From Fibrobacter sp. (GTDB taxonomy: Bacteria > Fibrobacterota > Fibrobacteria > Fibrobacterales > Fibrobacteraceae), in NCBI GenBank assembly GCA_017642335.1, contig JAGCPF010000035.1, positions 1 through 64,000 on the forward strand: a stretch of DNA of 64,000 nt, in the 5' to 3' direction. Numbering within the stretch: position 1 is the stretch's first letter; the number at the start of each line of letters is the position of its first letter. The notes under the pieces were generated by a model, which did not search any database, was not told the origin of the DNA, and saw only the letters and a program-made list of their open reading frames with translations. A program made the translations under genes and the position numbers. Below are positions 47,472 through 55,650 of this stretch, piece by piece.

Positions 47472-48857
47472 ATGCTTAAACAATATCCTATGCTACGCTA
47501 TGTCCTGCAGAAGGCGTTCTGGTATCTCCTGACGTTTGTTGTCGCTGTCGCGATTAACTTTACTCTGCCGCGTATGGGTGAAAACAACCCGGTGGACATT
47601 ATCATGGGTAAGGCCGCGCAGGGTCTTTCTCCGGAAGAAGCCAAGCTCAAGAAGGAAGGCCTGCTCAAGGCCTTCGGTATGGCCGAACTCGATGACCAGG
47701 GCAACGTTGTCTATGAACCCGAAGTCGACGAAAAGGGCCAGATGAAGACTGTCAAGGTGCCGAAGCTCGACGAGAACGGCGCCCCGGTCCTCAAGACCGT
47801 CAAGGTGACCGACGCCGATGGTAACCCGGTCATGGAAGAACGCCAGGCTGTCGACGCCGAAGGCAATCCGGTGTTCGAAGAAAAGCCCGTCCTCGACAAG
47901 AAGGGCAACCCGGTCATGGTCAAGGACCCGAAGACCAAGAAGAAGGTCGAGAAGATTGAAAAGATCGCCGTCATGGAACAGGTCCAGGTTGAACGCCAGG
48001 ACACCGTCATGATCGACCAGGTCGTCGTGAAGGACGACCCGAAGCTCGCTTCCGGCATTTCCCAGTTCTTTGTCTACATCGGCAACGTGTTCAAGGGTGA
48101 CCTCGGTCTGTCTTACAGCCAGTATCCGAAGCCGGTCGCCGACATCATTAAGGAATCCGTGCCTTGGACGCTCGCCATTCAGGCCCCGACGATTCTCCTT
48201 GGCTGGATTATCGGTAACCTCCTCGGCGCCTTCGCTGCCTACAAGCGCGGCATTTTCGACAAGGTGTTCTTCCCGCTCGCCATGTTCTTGAACGGTATCC
48301 CGTTCTTCGTGTTCGGTATGCTTTTGGTGGCTCTGTTCTCCATCACGTTGGGCTGGTTCCCCGCGATGGGCGCCTACAGCCCCGACATTCCGGAACTCTC
48401 GTTCAACTGGAACTGCATCAAGAGCGTCGGGTTCTACTATGTGCTCCCGTTCTTCTCCGTGTTCCCGATCCTGCTTTCCGGTCAGGCGACGGGTATGCGC
48501 TCCATGTCGATCTACGAACTCGGTACCGACTACATGAAGTACGCCAAGTGGCTCGGTCTGCGTGAAGGCAAGATTATCAGCTACGTGTTCCGCAACGCCA
48601 TGCTCCCGCAGCTCACGGGCCTTGCCCAGTCGCTGGGTACCATGGTGGGTGGCGCTCTCATTACCGAAATGATCTTCTCCTACCCGGGTCTCGGTATGGC
48701 AATGCTTACCGCAATCCAGCAGAACGACTACGCGACCATTCAGGGTTGTACCTTGATGATTTCGACCTGCGTGCTCGTCGCGAACTTCGCAGTTGACGTT
48801 TTGATCGCTGTCTTTGACCCGCGTGTCAAGGCCGGTCTCCAGATGGGAGGTAAGTAA
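47472..48857 (+). CDS. Peptide ABC transporter permease (OppB/DppB type) with a repeat-containing insertion
   Basis: A 461-residue protein, longer than the usual ~310-340. TM1 is at about 13-32 (FWYLLTFVVAVAINFTLP). Residues about 72-190 are an extra hydrophilic region; the normal permease resumes at SGISQFFVYIGNVFKGDLGLSY with the later transmembrane helices and the EAA-like loop YELGTDYMKYAKWLGLREGKII. By topology the insertion is periplasmic. It contains six 14-residue repeats (D-x-x-G-N-P-V type), listed separately. It pairs with the permease at 48860. Confidence 0.92.
   Translation: MLKQYPMLRYVLQKAFWYLLTFVVAVAINFTLPRMGENNPVDIIMGKAAQGLSPEEAKLKKEGLLKAFGMAELDDQGNVVYEPEVDEKGQMKTVKVPKLDENGAPVLKTVKVTDADGNPVMEERQAVDAEGNPVFEEKPVLDKKGNPVMVKDPKTKKKVEKIEKIAVMEQVQVERQDTVMIDQVVVKDDPKLASGISQFFVYIGNVFKGDLGLSYSQYPKPVADIIKESVPWTLAIQAPTILLGWIIGNLLGAFAAYKRGIFDKVFFPLAMFLNGIPFFVFGMLLVALFSITLGWFPAMGAYSPDIPELSFNWNCIKSVGFYYVLPFFSVFPILLSGQATGMRSMSIYELGTDYMKYAKWLGLREGKIISYVFRNAMLPQLTGLAQSLGTMVGGALITEMIFSYPGLGMAMLTAIQQNDYATIQGCTLMISTCVLVANFAVDVLIAVFDPRVKAGLQMGGK
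47694..47936 (+). repeat. Six 42-bp (14-aa) repeats in the permease insertion
   Basis: Encoded residues 75-155. Repeats restart at Asp86, 100, 114, 128 and 142 with the pattern D-x-x-G-[NAQ]-P-V-x-x-x-x-x-[VK]. The period is exactly 14 residues; the first copy is partial. Confidence 0.85.
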
Positions 48858-48859
48858 TC

Positions 48860-49705
48860 ATGGTTAAGCTTTTAAGAAACCTTCTCAAGTCCCCGATGTT
48901 CGTCGTGGGTATCTCGATTTTCATTCTCACGCTGTTGATCGCAATTTTCGGACCGTTGTTCTACCATGTGGATATCAACGCCCGTGACATCGTGGCTGGC
49001 CCGTACGCCGGTTCCAGTGCAGACCACCTGCTCGGCACCGACCACCTCGGCCGTGACTACGTGTCTCTCCTGATTGCAGGGCTGCGTTCTTCGCTCTATG
49101 TGGGCCTCGTTGCTGGCGTCATCGCGACGACCATCGGCGTGCTCATCGGCCTGTTCGGCGGTTTCCGCGGCGGCTGGATCGACGAAGTGCTGAACATGCT
49201 CACCAACATCTTCATCGTGATTCCGCAGTTCGTGATTCTCGTGCTCATCAGCTCCGCTGTGAAGGACGGCCGTTCTCTCACGCTCATCGGCCTTATCATC
49301 GGCCTTACGGCGTGGAGCTGGTCTGCCCGTGCAGTGCGTGCCCAGGCATCGTCCCTGCGTAGCCGCGATCACATCGCGCTCGCCCGCATCAACGGTGCTT
49401 CCACGCTCACTATCGTGATCAAGCACGTGCTTCCGTATTTGCTCTCGTACGTGTTCATGGTGTTCATCATGCAGGTGTCTTCCGGTATCCTTTCCGAAGC
49501 CTCCATCTCCATGATCGGCCTCGGACCTCTGGATTCCACGTCCCTCGGCATCATCCTGAACCAGGCCAAGGACCAGGGCGCCCTTTCGGACGGCATTTGG
49601 ATTGCCTTCCTCCCGGCGACCATCATCATCACCCTTACGGTGTTCGCCCTTTACCTGATCAATACTTCCATGGAAGGCGTCTTTAACCCGCGCCTGCGCA
49701 AGTAA
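48860..49705 (+). CDS. Peptide ABC transporter permease (OppC/DppC type)
   Basis: A 281-residue protein with about six membrane segments. Family features are LLGTDHLGRDYVSLLIAGLRSSLYVG near residue 52 and the cytoplasmic EAA loop ASSLRSRDHIALARINGAS. It starts 2 nt after the previous permease. Length and topology are normal, in contrast to its partner. Confidence 0.93.
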   Translation: MVKLLRNLLKSPMFVVGISIFILTLLIAIFGPLFYHVDINARDIVAGPYAGSSADHLLGTDHLGRDYVSLLIAGLRSSLYVGLVAGVIATTIGVLIGLFGGFRGGWIDEVLNMLTNIFIVIPQFVILVLISSAVKDGRSLTLIGLIIGLTAWSWSARAVRAQASSLRSRDHIALARINGASTLTIVIKHVLPYLLSYVFMVFIMQVSSGILSEASISMIGLGPLDSTSLGIILNQAKDQGALSDGIWIAFLPATIIITLTVFALYLINTSMEGVFNPRLRK

Positions 49706-49716
49706 GAGGTAACGAA

Positions 49717-50715
49717 ATGTCTGAAAATGTTTTTGAAGTAGAAAACCTCAGCCTCTATTACCTTGGACGCTTCGGCGACAAGACGCACGCCGTGACCGAC
49801 GTGTCCTTCACCATGAAGCAGGGCGAAATCCTCGGTATCGCCGGTGAATCCGGCTGCGGCAAGTCCACTCTCGTTTCCGGCCTCATGGGCATGTGCATCC
49901 CGCCTCTCTATCCCGAGAACGGCGATGTGCGCGTCAAGAACGGCAACAAGATGGAATCGCTCATGAACCGCTCCATCGAGGATGTCCGCGCCAACGTGCT
50001 CGCCCAGAAGGTCTCCATGATTCCGCAGGGCGCCTTCAACGCCCTGAATCCGGTGCGCAAGATCAAGGACATCGCTGCCGACGTGATCGCCGCCCACCAG
50101 CAGCCGGGCAAGAAGCTCGACCACAAGGAAATCTACGACCGCCTTTGCGAACGTTTCGACTTGTTCGGCATGGACACGAAGCGCGTGCTCGATTCCTATC
50201 CAATCCAGCTCACCGCCGGTGAACGCCAGCGTTCCGTGATCGGCATTTCCACCTTGCTCAACCCGCAGATGGTGATTGCCGACGAACCGACGTCTGCTTT
50301 GGACGTGTCCACCCAGAAGGAAGTCATCAAGTTGATTTTCGACCTCTTGGACAAGGGCATCTTCTCCACGATGATCTTCATTACCCACGAACTTCCGCTC
50401 CTGTACCACGTGGCCGACAACATCGCCATCATGTACGCGGGTGAAATCGTCGAGAAGGGTACTGCAGAACAGGTCGTGAAGGATCCGCGCCATCCGTACA
50501 CGCAGGCCCTCATGGGCGCCATGCTCAGCACGGAAGCGAGCCAGCGTACCCGCCATCCGGTGGCCATCGAAGGTGCTCCTCCGAGCCTCAAGAACAAGAT
50601 TGTGGGTTGCCGCTTCGCCCCGCGTTGCAAGAAGGCATGCCCCGACTGTAAGAAGAATACCCAGAATCTCCGCATTGTCGGCGATCGTGACGTGAGGTGC
50701 GATTATGCTCAGTAA
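49717..50715 (+). CDS. Peptide ABC transporter ATP-binding protein (OppD/DppD type)
   Basis: A 332-residue ATPase. It has Walker A GESGCGKST (residues about 45-53), the family region LTAGERQRSVIGI as ABC signature, Walker B MVIADEPTSALDV, and the C-terminal oligopeptide-transporter extension with Cys-rich CRFAPRCKKACPDCKK, which in OppD relatives can hold an iron-sulfur cluster. It overlaps the next gene by 11 nt. Confidence 0.93.
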   Translation: MSENVFEVENLSLYYLGRFGDKTHAVTDVSFTMKQGEILGIAGESGCGKSTLVSGLMGMCIPPLYPENGDVRVKNGNKMESLMNRSIEDVRANVLAQKVSMIPQGAFNALNPVRKIKDIAADVIAAHQQPGKKLDHKEIYDRLCERFDLFGMDTKRVLDSYPIQLTAGERQRSVIGISTLLNPQMVIADEPTSALDVSTQKEVIKLIFDLLDKGIFSTMIFITHELPLLYHVADNIAIMYAGEIVEKGTAEQVVKDPRHPYTQALMGAMLSTEASQRTRHPVAIEGAPPSLKNKIVGCRFAPRCKKACPDCKKNTQNLRIVGDRDVRCDYAQ

Positions 50716-51514
50716 TAAGCCAGTTGTATTTTCTGCCAAGCGCATCAGCAAGGATTTCGGTGCCGGCAAGACTTTGAAGACGGCCGTCCGCGACGTGTCC
50801 TTTGATATCTACGACGAAGAATTCATCTCCATCGTGGGTGGCTCGGGCTGCGGCAAGTCCGTGCTCGCGAAGATCATGCTGGGCCTTTACCAGCCGACTC
50901 GCGGCCAGTTCCTCTACCGTGACCACAAGATTACGAACCTCAAGGCCCACTGGAACGAAGTGCAGTCCGTGTTCCAGGACCCGTTCGGATGCTTCAACCA
51001 GTTCTTTACCATCCGTAGCCAGCTGGAAGATTCCCTGAACATCCTGAAGAACAAGCCGAGCAAGGAAGAAGTCCGCCGCCGCGTGGACGAAGGCCTCTTG
51101 GCCGTGAACGTGACGCCTGCCGATATCGAAGGCAAGTACCCGTTCGAACTTTCCGGTGGCCAGATGCAGCGTATGTTGCTGGCCCGTATCTTCGCGCTCC
51201 GCCCGAAGGTGCTGATTGCCGACGAAGCCACCTCCATGGTGGACGCCTGCGTGCGCGCCAACATCCTCGATTATCTGCGCAAGTTGAAAGACGAGCTCAA
51301 GATGACCGTGGTGTTCGTGACTCACGACATCGGCCTTGCCAACTACGTTTCTGACCGTATCTTCATCATGCACGACGGCAAGATCGTGAACCAGGGTACC
51401 CCTGCCGAGGTGCTCGACAATACGGACGAACCGCATACGCTCCGACTGCTCGACGACATCCCCGAAGTCCACAAGACCGAGTGGATCAAGAATAGCCACC
51501 GCAGCAAGAAGTAA
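50705..51514 (+). CDS. Peptide ABC transporter ATP-binding protein (OppF/DppF type)
   Basis: A 269-residue ATPase. It has Walker A GGSGCGKSV, Q-loop SVFQDPFGCFNQF, ABC signature LSGGQMQRM, and Walker B VLIADEATSMVDA. The Walker B Asp-Glu is intact. It forms the nucleotide-binding heterodimer with the product at 49717. It is shorter than many OppF proteins because the C-terminal extension is reduced. A terminator follows. Confidence 0.93.
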   Translation: MLSNKPVVFSAKRISKDFGAGKTLKTAVRDVSFDIYDEEFISIVGGSGCGKSVLAKIMLGLYQPTRGQFLYRDHKITNLKAHWNEVQSVFQDPFGCFNQFFTIRSQLEDSLNILKNKPSKEEVRRRVDEGLLAVNVTPADIEGKYPFELSGGQMQRMLLARIFALRPKVLIADEATSMVDACVRANILDYLRKLKDELKMTVVFVTHDIGLANYVSDRIFIMHDGKIVNQGTPAEVLDNTDEPHTLRLLDDIPEVHKTEWIKNSHRSKK

Positions 51515-51570
51515 TGTTCCCGGAAAAGTGCACTGAGCTTGCCGAAGTGTACTAGCCGAAGGATTTAAGA

Positions 51571-51599
51571 AAACCCGACTCTCCGGAGCCGGGGTTTTT
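51571..51599 (+). terminator. Terminator of the peptide-transporter operon
   Basis: The stem AAACCCG-CTC/GAG-CGGG-TTT (51571-51595, one mismatch) with loop TCCG, then TTTTT. Confidence 0.8.
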
Positions 51600-51655
51600 G
51601 TATGTAGATGGAAGGAAATACCCTTGCAGGGCTCTCCGTTCGTGCACTAATAATT

Positions 51656-51661
51656 TATATT
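51656..51661 (+). promoter_or_regulatory. TATATT element 6 nt before a start codon
   Basis: TATATT, six bases, then ATG at 51668: leaderless geometry. Confidence 0.5.
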
Positions 51662-51667
51662 CACTTT

Positions 51668-52339
51668 ATGCGCAATGTAATTCTCATCCTATTTTCCGCA
51701 GCGACTCTTTTTGCACAATCCGACCAGGATTTTGTACGGGATTGTTTCAACGGCCTTCCTGCGGTTGTGCATACTACAATAAATGACCCGACCGGGATGC
51801 AATTATCAAAAAGTGCGGTGGATTCCGTCAGAAGCGCTGATGAGCCCAGCATATTGCAAACTGTCGATATTTCAGGAACAATCGCTTCCGTAACAGATTC
51901 CGCATGTGCTGAATTCGAAGATGATGACGGGAATGCGGCTTGTTTTGATCGTTATTTTTTTCTTTATGGCAAAAATAAAGAAAGTATGGTCAAAAAAATC
52001 ACCTTAAGTAACTTCAGGGCCTATTACGAAACAGAAAACCCAATGGTAAAGGCTTTAGATTCCAACTGGATTTTTATCTCTTCAGAAGAAGATGTAAAAG
52101 AAGGTGATGTTGTTCTCATAAAGAATTATTCAGCTCTATATGCCGATATATGGGTTCAGGATATATGTAACTACATACAACGTGTTTATATTGCGGGCGA
52201 TGTCACTATTAACCCTGAGGAATTGCCCGCTGCCATAAAAAAGCGCACCCCTGGTGGCGTTTCCGCCCCAAAGTTCCATAACCGCGATGCTGCGGGAAAA
52301 ACATTAAATAACTGCGCCGCGCGCAAGGCGAAGTATTAA
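51668..52339 (+). CDS. Secreted hypothetical protein
   Basis: A 223-residue protein with a signal peptide (MRNVILILFSAATLFA-QS). The mature part has an internal Cys pair (CAEFEDDDGNAACF) and ends with a basic NNCAARKAKY. I do not recognise a family. The ATG at 51668 is preferred over a start 20 codons earlier because the signal peptide begins there and a TATATT is placed 6 nt upstream. No Shine-Dalgarno sequence is present, so translation is probably leaderless. Confidence 0.7.
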   Translation: MRNVILILFSAATLFAQSDQDFVRDCFNGLPAVVHTTINDPTGMQLSKSAVDSVRSADEPSILQTVDISGTIASVTDSACAEFEDDDGNAACFDRYFFLYGKNKESMVKKITLSNFRAYYETENPMVKALDSNWIFISSEEDVKEGDVVLIKNYSALYADIWVQDICNYIQRVYIAGDVTINPEELPAAIKKRTPGGVSAPKFHNRDAAGKTLNNCAARKAKY

Positions 52340-52453
52340 GGGTGCCTCTATTGTTCGGGCGAAAAATACATCTAAGCTATTGTTTATAACGGAACGAATG
52401 CGAATAGCATAAAAAATTATTTATATTGTAGTTTATACAAGGAGAAGATTTTT

Positions 52454-53542
52454 GTGAGACCAGAAACTATCAAGCAACGCGAAGATGAATTTTTTTCGAA
52501 CCTGACAAATTCGTCTGGAGTCAAGTATAAACTGACTGCGACGACCGATATCGGGAATGGTGTGAAGATTTATTCTATCCGTCCAGATTTCAACAGCTAC
52601 TATTACAATGTCAGGACAGTAAAGAAGAGCATTTGCCTGCACTTTACCGTCGGCTATATCAAGTCCGATACGAGTTCACTCTCTAAGGCGGACAATCATG
52701 TGTCTGTTTCTTACGTAGTCGACCGCTCGGGAAGGATTTACGAAATGTTCCCGGACACCGAATGGAGCTACCATCTCGGGAGCGGTGCTGTCGGTGGCAA
52801 CGGCGCCATGTCGAAGCAGTCCATCGGCATCGAGATTTCGAATTATGGCCCGCTCAAGATTTCTGGCGAGAACCTGATTGACGCTTACAAGAACGAATAC
52901 TGCAAGGTGTCCGAGACGGAATTCTATTCCAAGCACAGCTACAGGGGTTACGACTACTACGCCTCGATGACGGATGTCCAGATCGATGCTGTGGCCACTC
53001 TCGTCAAGTACTTGGGCCGCAAGCACAACATTCCGATGAACTTCAAGTCGGACGATAATCCATTTGCAACCGATGCAGAAGCGCTGGCGTTCAAGGGTGT
53101 GTTCTACCACACGAACGTCAGGAAAGACAAGTTTGACTGGCCGTTTACGCCGTCGCTGAAGGCCGTCATTTCCAGGTGCTCCGACGAACTTCCCGCCGTG
53201 CCCGAAAGCAAGCCGGATGCCACGGCGACGGAACCGCAGCCGGCCGAACCGCCTGCAAGCGTTGAGCCTGCCGTGGAAGAGGCGAAACCCGAGGCTGCGC
53301 CTGTCGCTGAACCTACGCCGGAACCTGCTCCCACTCCGGAACCAGTGAAACCGGCCGAGCCCGCGCCGGCCCCGCAGCCCGCTCCCGCGCCGCAATCCGC
53401 ACCGTCGGCGGCTCCGAAGGCACAACCTGCATCGCAGAAGCCTGCCCAGACTAGTGCGACAAAACCGGCCGTGAAAAAATCGTCGTCATTGTTCGAAGTG
53501 ATTATTTCACTGATACTCCAACTGCTCGGTTTGAAGAAATAG
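52454..53542 (+). CDS. N-acetylmuramoyl-L-alanine amidase (Amidase_2) with Pro/Ala-rich tail
   Basis: A 362-residue protein from a GTG start with AAGGAGA upstream. The catalytic domain shows the zinc His63 in ICLHFTVGY, VSYVVDRSGRIYEMFPDTEWSYHLG, SIGIEISN, and a later FYHTNVRKDKFDWP segment with the second zinc His. It cleaves the amide between MurNAc and the stem peptide. No signal peptide is seen, as in phage lysins. Residues about 245-340 are Pro/Ala/Glu-rich, and the end (SLFEVIISLILQLLGLKK) is a hydrophobic helix that could anchor it to a membrane. The next gene is a coiled-coil membrane protein. Confidence 0.87.
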   Translation: MRPETIKQREDEFFSNLTNSSGVKYKLTATTDIGNGVKIYSIRPDFNSYYYNVRTVKKSICLHFTVGYIKSDTSSLSKADNHVSVSYVVDRSGRIYEMFPDTEWSYHLGSGAVGGNGAMSKQSIGIEISNYGPLKISGENLIDAYKNEYCKVSETEFYSKHSYRGYDYYASMTDVQIDAVATLVKYLGRKHNIPMNFKSDDNPFATDAEALAFKGVFYHTNVRKDKFDWPFTPSLKAVISRCSDELPAVPESKPDATATEPQPAEPPASVEPAVEEAKPEAAPVAEPTPEPAPTPEPVKPAEPAPAPQPAPAPQSAPSAAPKAQPASQKPAQTSATKPAVKKSSSLFEVIISLILQLLGLKK

Positions 53543-53596
53543 CACTCCGAAAGAATCATTATTAACAAGAACCCCAAGAAAGGCAAAGGTAACATC

Positions 53597-54025
53597 ATGG
53601 CAGAACAGGTAAACAATGATACAACCGTAACGACTGCACCCACAGCGTTCAAGAAGGGCGACTTCAAGAACATGGAAATGTTCAAGAAGGCTAAACATCA
53701 TGCGGATAGCGTCCAGAACGTTATCGTCCAACTCCAGAAGGATTCGCTCGTCCTTGCAAAGGATGTCGAGGTCCTGACGGCCGAAAACGCGAACCTGGTG
53801 GCGAAGGTCAAGTTCCTGGATTCGACCAATAAAGCCATGAATGACACACTCCTTGCATGCAAGGACAGGGAATCTCCGGTTGCGGCGATTACGTCCCCGA
53901 GCGGCTGCGCGGTCCTGATCGTCCTCATTATCGCCTTGACGATTATTGCGCTCAAGAAGGGCTTCTCCATCTCGAAGGGTGATGCTTGCGTCTCCGTGGG
54001 CGACAAGAAGAAAGATCAAGAATAA
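53597..54025 (+). CDS. Coiled-coil single-span membrane protein
   Basis: A 142-residue protein. Residues about 25-90 form a heptad-like coiled coil (VQNVIVQLQKDSLVLAKDVEVLTAENANLVAKVKFLD), then a membrane helix (SGCAVLIVLIIALTIIAL), then a basic tail. I do not recognise a family. It follows the amidase by 54 nt, and a spanin- or holin-like accessory role for a lysis module is possible but unproven. Confidence 0.7.
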   Translation: MAEQVNNDTTVTTAPTAFKKGDFKNMEMFKKAKHHADSVQNVIVQLQKDSLVLAKDVEVLTAENANLVAKVKFLDSTNKAMNDTLLACKDRESPVAAITSPSGCAVLIVLIIALTIIALKKGFSISKGDACVSVGDKKKDQE

Positions 54026-54143
54026 ATAAAGCCGAAGAAAAGCTATGAAAAAAATTCTGTGCATGATGTGTCTTGCACTCCTTGTGGGGTGTATCTTTGA
54101 CAACGATGAAAAAGCTTCATCGCGAAAAAAGATGTGGTGGTCC
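54023..54143 (+). repeat. Near-identical 5' ends of the tandem FISUMP genes (copy at 55629-55749)
   Basis: From about 22 nt before the ATG to about 99 nt after it the two genes match almost completely (a few changes, the last ~80 nt identical), and divergence starts abruptly after the WW codons. Confidence 0.85.
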
Positions 54144-55619
54144 GTGGAGGTTTCGGGCGTTGCCCAGCGCGGGTTCTTCATGGAGGCCGAGAACAACATA
54201 ATATACATAGAGAGCCTGTTACAACCTGATTACACTGTCGAGGACAGGTGTCAAACGTCCTCGGTCGAGGGCGTTATGGGCGACTATACCATAAAGGCCA
54301 CCTTGAGGGACAATTTTGTGATGATAAGTACGTATTCACAGGAATATGTCGATACCATCAAGCAACGGAAAACCAAAGACATGAATTTGAACGTTGTCGT
54401 GGATTTGGACCAGATGGATACGGTAAACCTGAATTACCTGACGACACTGGCGCATGAATTGATGTTGCACTATATCAGGAATGGATCTTCGTACGAGGAC
54501 GCGAGGCTCAAGGCCAATGCCGTCGTATTGAAAAATTTCCACATGTCGACAGACCTGACGGATTTTGAGCACTATTCCCTGTACGGTACGGGTGCGGGCG
54601 ATGCGATGCTTGTCGCCATTTCCTACGTCATAGAGCAATATTATTTGAAACACTCCCATGAATGGGGTTGGAAAAATTTGACAATAGACACCTTGACGGA
54701 GACATTTGCCGATTCGAACGCAACCCAGGTTTTGTCATCGATCGTGGACGAAATCATCTCTAACGAGGCCTTAGATTCCATTCGCAAGGCGTTAGAAGCT
54801 GTATCGCCCACAGGGAAGGTGGCTGCGTTCGAGAAGTATTTGTCGCCTATGTATGTCGACGTTCCCCCGTGCGATGCCGCGAACCAGGGATGGAAGAATC
54901 TCTTTGGAAGAGGACACAATAGTATTATAATGGTTTGTTCGGATTCGGTATGGCGTAGGGCGACAAAGGATGATTACGGCGTCAAGGACATCTTCAATCC
55001 GAATATCGAGTATGGGACCTTGGTGGATTCCCGCGATGGCAGGACGTACAAGACCGTGGAAATCGATGGACATGTCATGATGGCGGAGAATCTGAAATAT
55101 GCAGACAGTGCCGCCACCGAGAACTTGAAGGGCCAGAACTGGTGCTATGAGGATGACGAATCGAACTGTGAATTGTTCGGGCGCCTGTATTCGTGGTCGG
55201 CGGTGATGGATTTTGACCCGGTTTACCTGGATTCTTACCTGGATTCGTTTGCGGATGTGCAAAGCGTGTGGCAGGGTATTTGTCCGGAAGGCTGGCATGT
55301 GCCGAAAGATGAATTCAACAAGCTGCCTTCGGCAAAGTCCTATGCATCGGGCTTTATGACGGTGGAAACGAACTCGAGTGGTCTGTCGGTAATACCGGCT
55401 GGCTATGGCTATAAATACAAGGGTGGAACGTATAACAGCTCCGAGACGATCGAGTATGCGGAGATGGGGGAGACGACGTTCCTGTGGACAAGCGAAGAAC
55501 GACGCGTTGACTATGCGCAAGCGATATACCTCGATGGAAAGGATCTTGAAGGTATTTCGGAAAATAAGCACAATGCGGGCTATTTGCGCTGTGTCAAGGA
55601 TTACGAACCGAAGGATTGA
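54045..55619 (+). CDS. FISUMP-domain lipoprotein (first of a tandem pair)
   Basis: A 524-residue predicted lipoprotein (MMCLALLVGC; Cys16). A large N-terminal domain of unknown fold (residues about 30-300) is followed by a FISUMP domain (EYGTLVDSRDGRTYKTVEIDG, MMAENLKYADS, GRLYSWSAVMD, CPEGWHVPKDEF, YLRCVKDYE). FISUMP domains are abundant in Fibrobacter; their function is unknown, possibly carbohydrate or protein binding at the surface. Leader and first ~33 codons are almost identical to the next gene. Confidence 0.85.
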   Translation: MKKILCMMCLALLVGCIFDNDEKASSRKKMWWSVEVSGVAQRGFFMEAENNIIYIESLLQPDYTVEDRCQTSSVEGVMGDYTIKATLRDNFVMISTYSQEYVDTIKQRKTKDMNLNVVVDLDQMDTVNLNYLTTLAHELMLHYIRNGSSYEDARLKANAVVLKNFHMSTDLTDFEHYSLYGTGAGDAMLVAISYVIEQYYLKHSHEWGWKNLTIDTLTETFADSNATQVLSSIVDEIISNEALDSIRKALEAVSPTGKVAAFEKYLSPMYVDVPPCDAANQGWKNLFGRGHNSIIMVCSDSVWRRATKDDYGVKDIFNPNIEYGTLVDSRDGRTYKTVEIDGHVMMAENLKYADSAATENLKGQNWCYEDDESNCELFGRLYSWSAVMDFDPVYLDSYLDSFADVQSVWQGICPEGWHVPKDEFNKLPSAKSYASGFMTVETNSSGLSVIPAGYGYKYKGGTYNSSETIEYAEMGETTFLWTSEERRVDYAQAIYLDGKDLEGISENKHNAGYLRCVKDYEPKD

Positions 55620-55650
55620 TGGCTAGCATAAATAAAACCGAAGAAGAGAT

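Noticed and set aside
52454..54025. Amidase plus coiled-coil membrane protein as part of a prophage
   Set aside because: No capsid, terminase, tail or integrase genes are nearby and the flanking genes are chromosomal surface proteins; at most a lysis-like pair.
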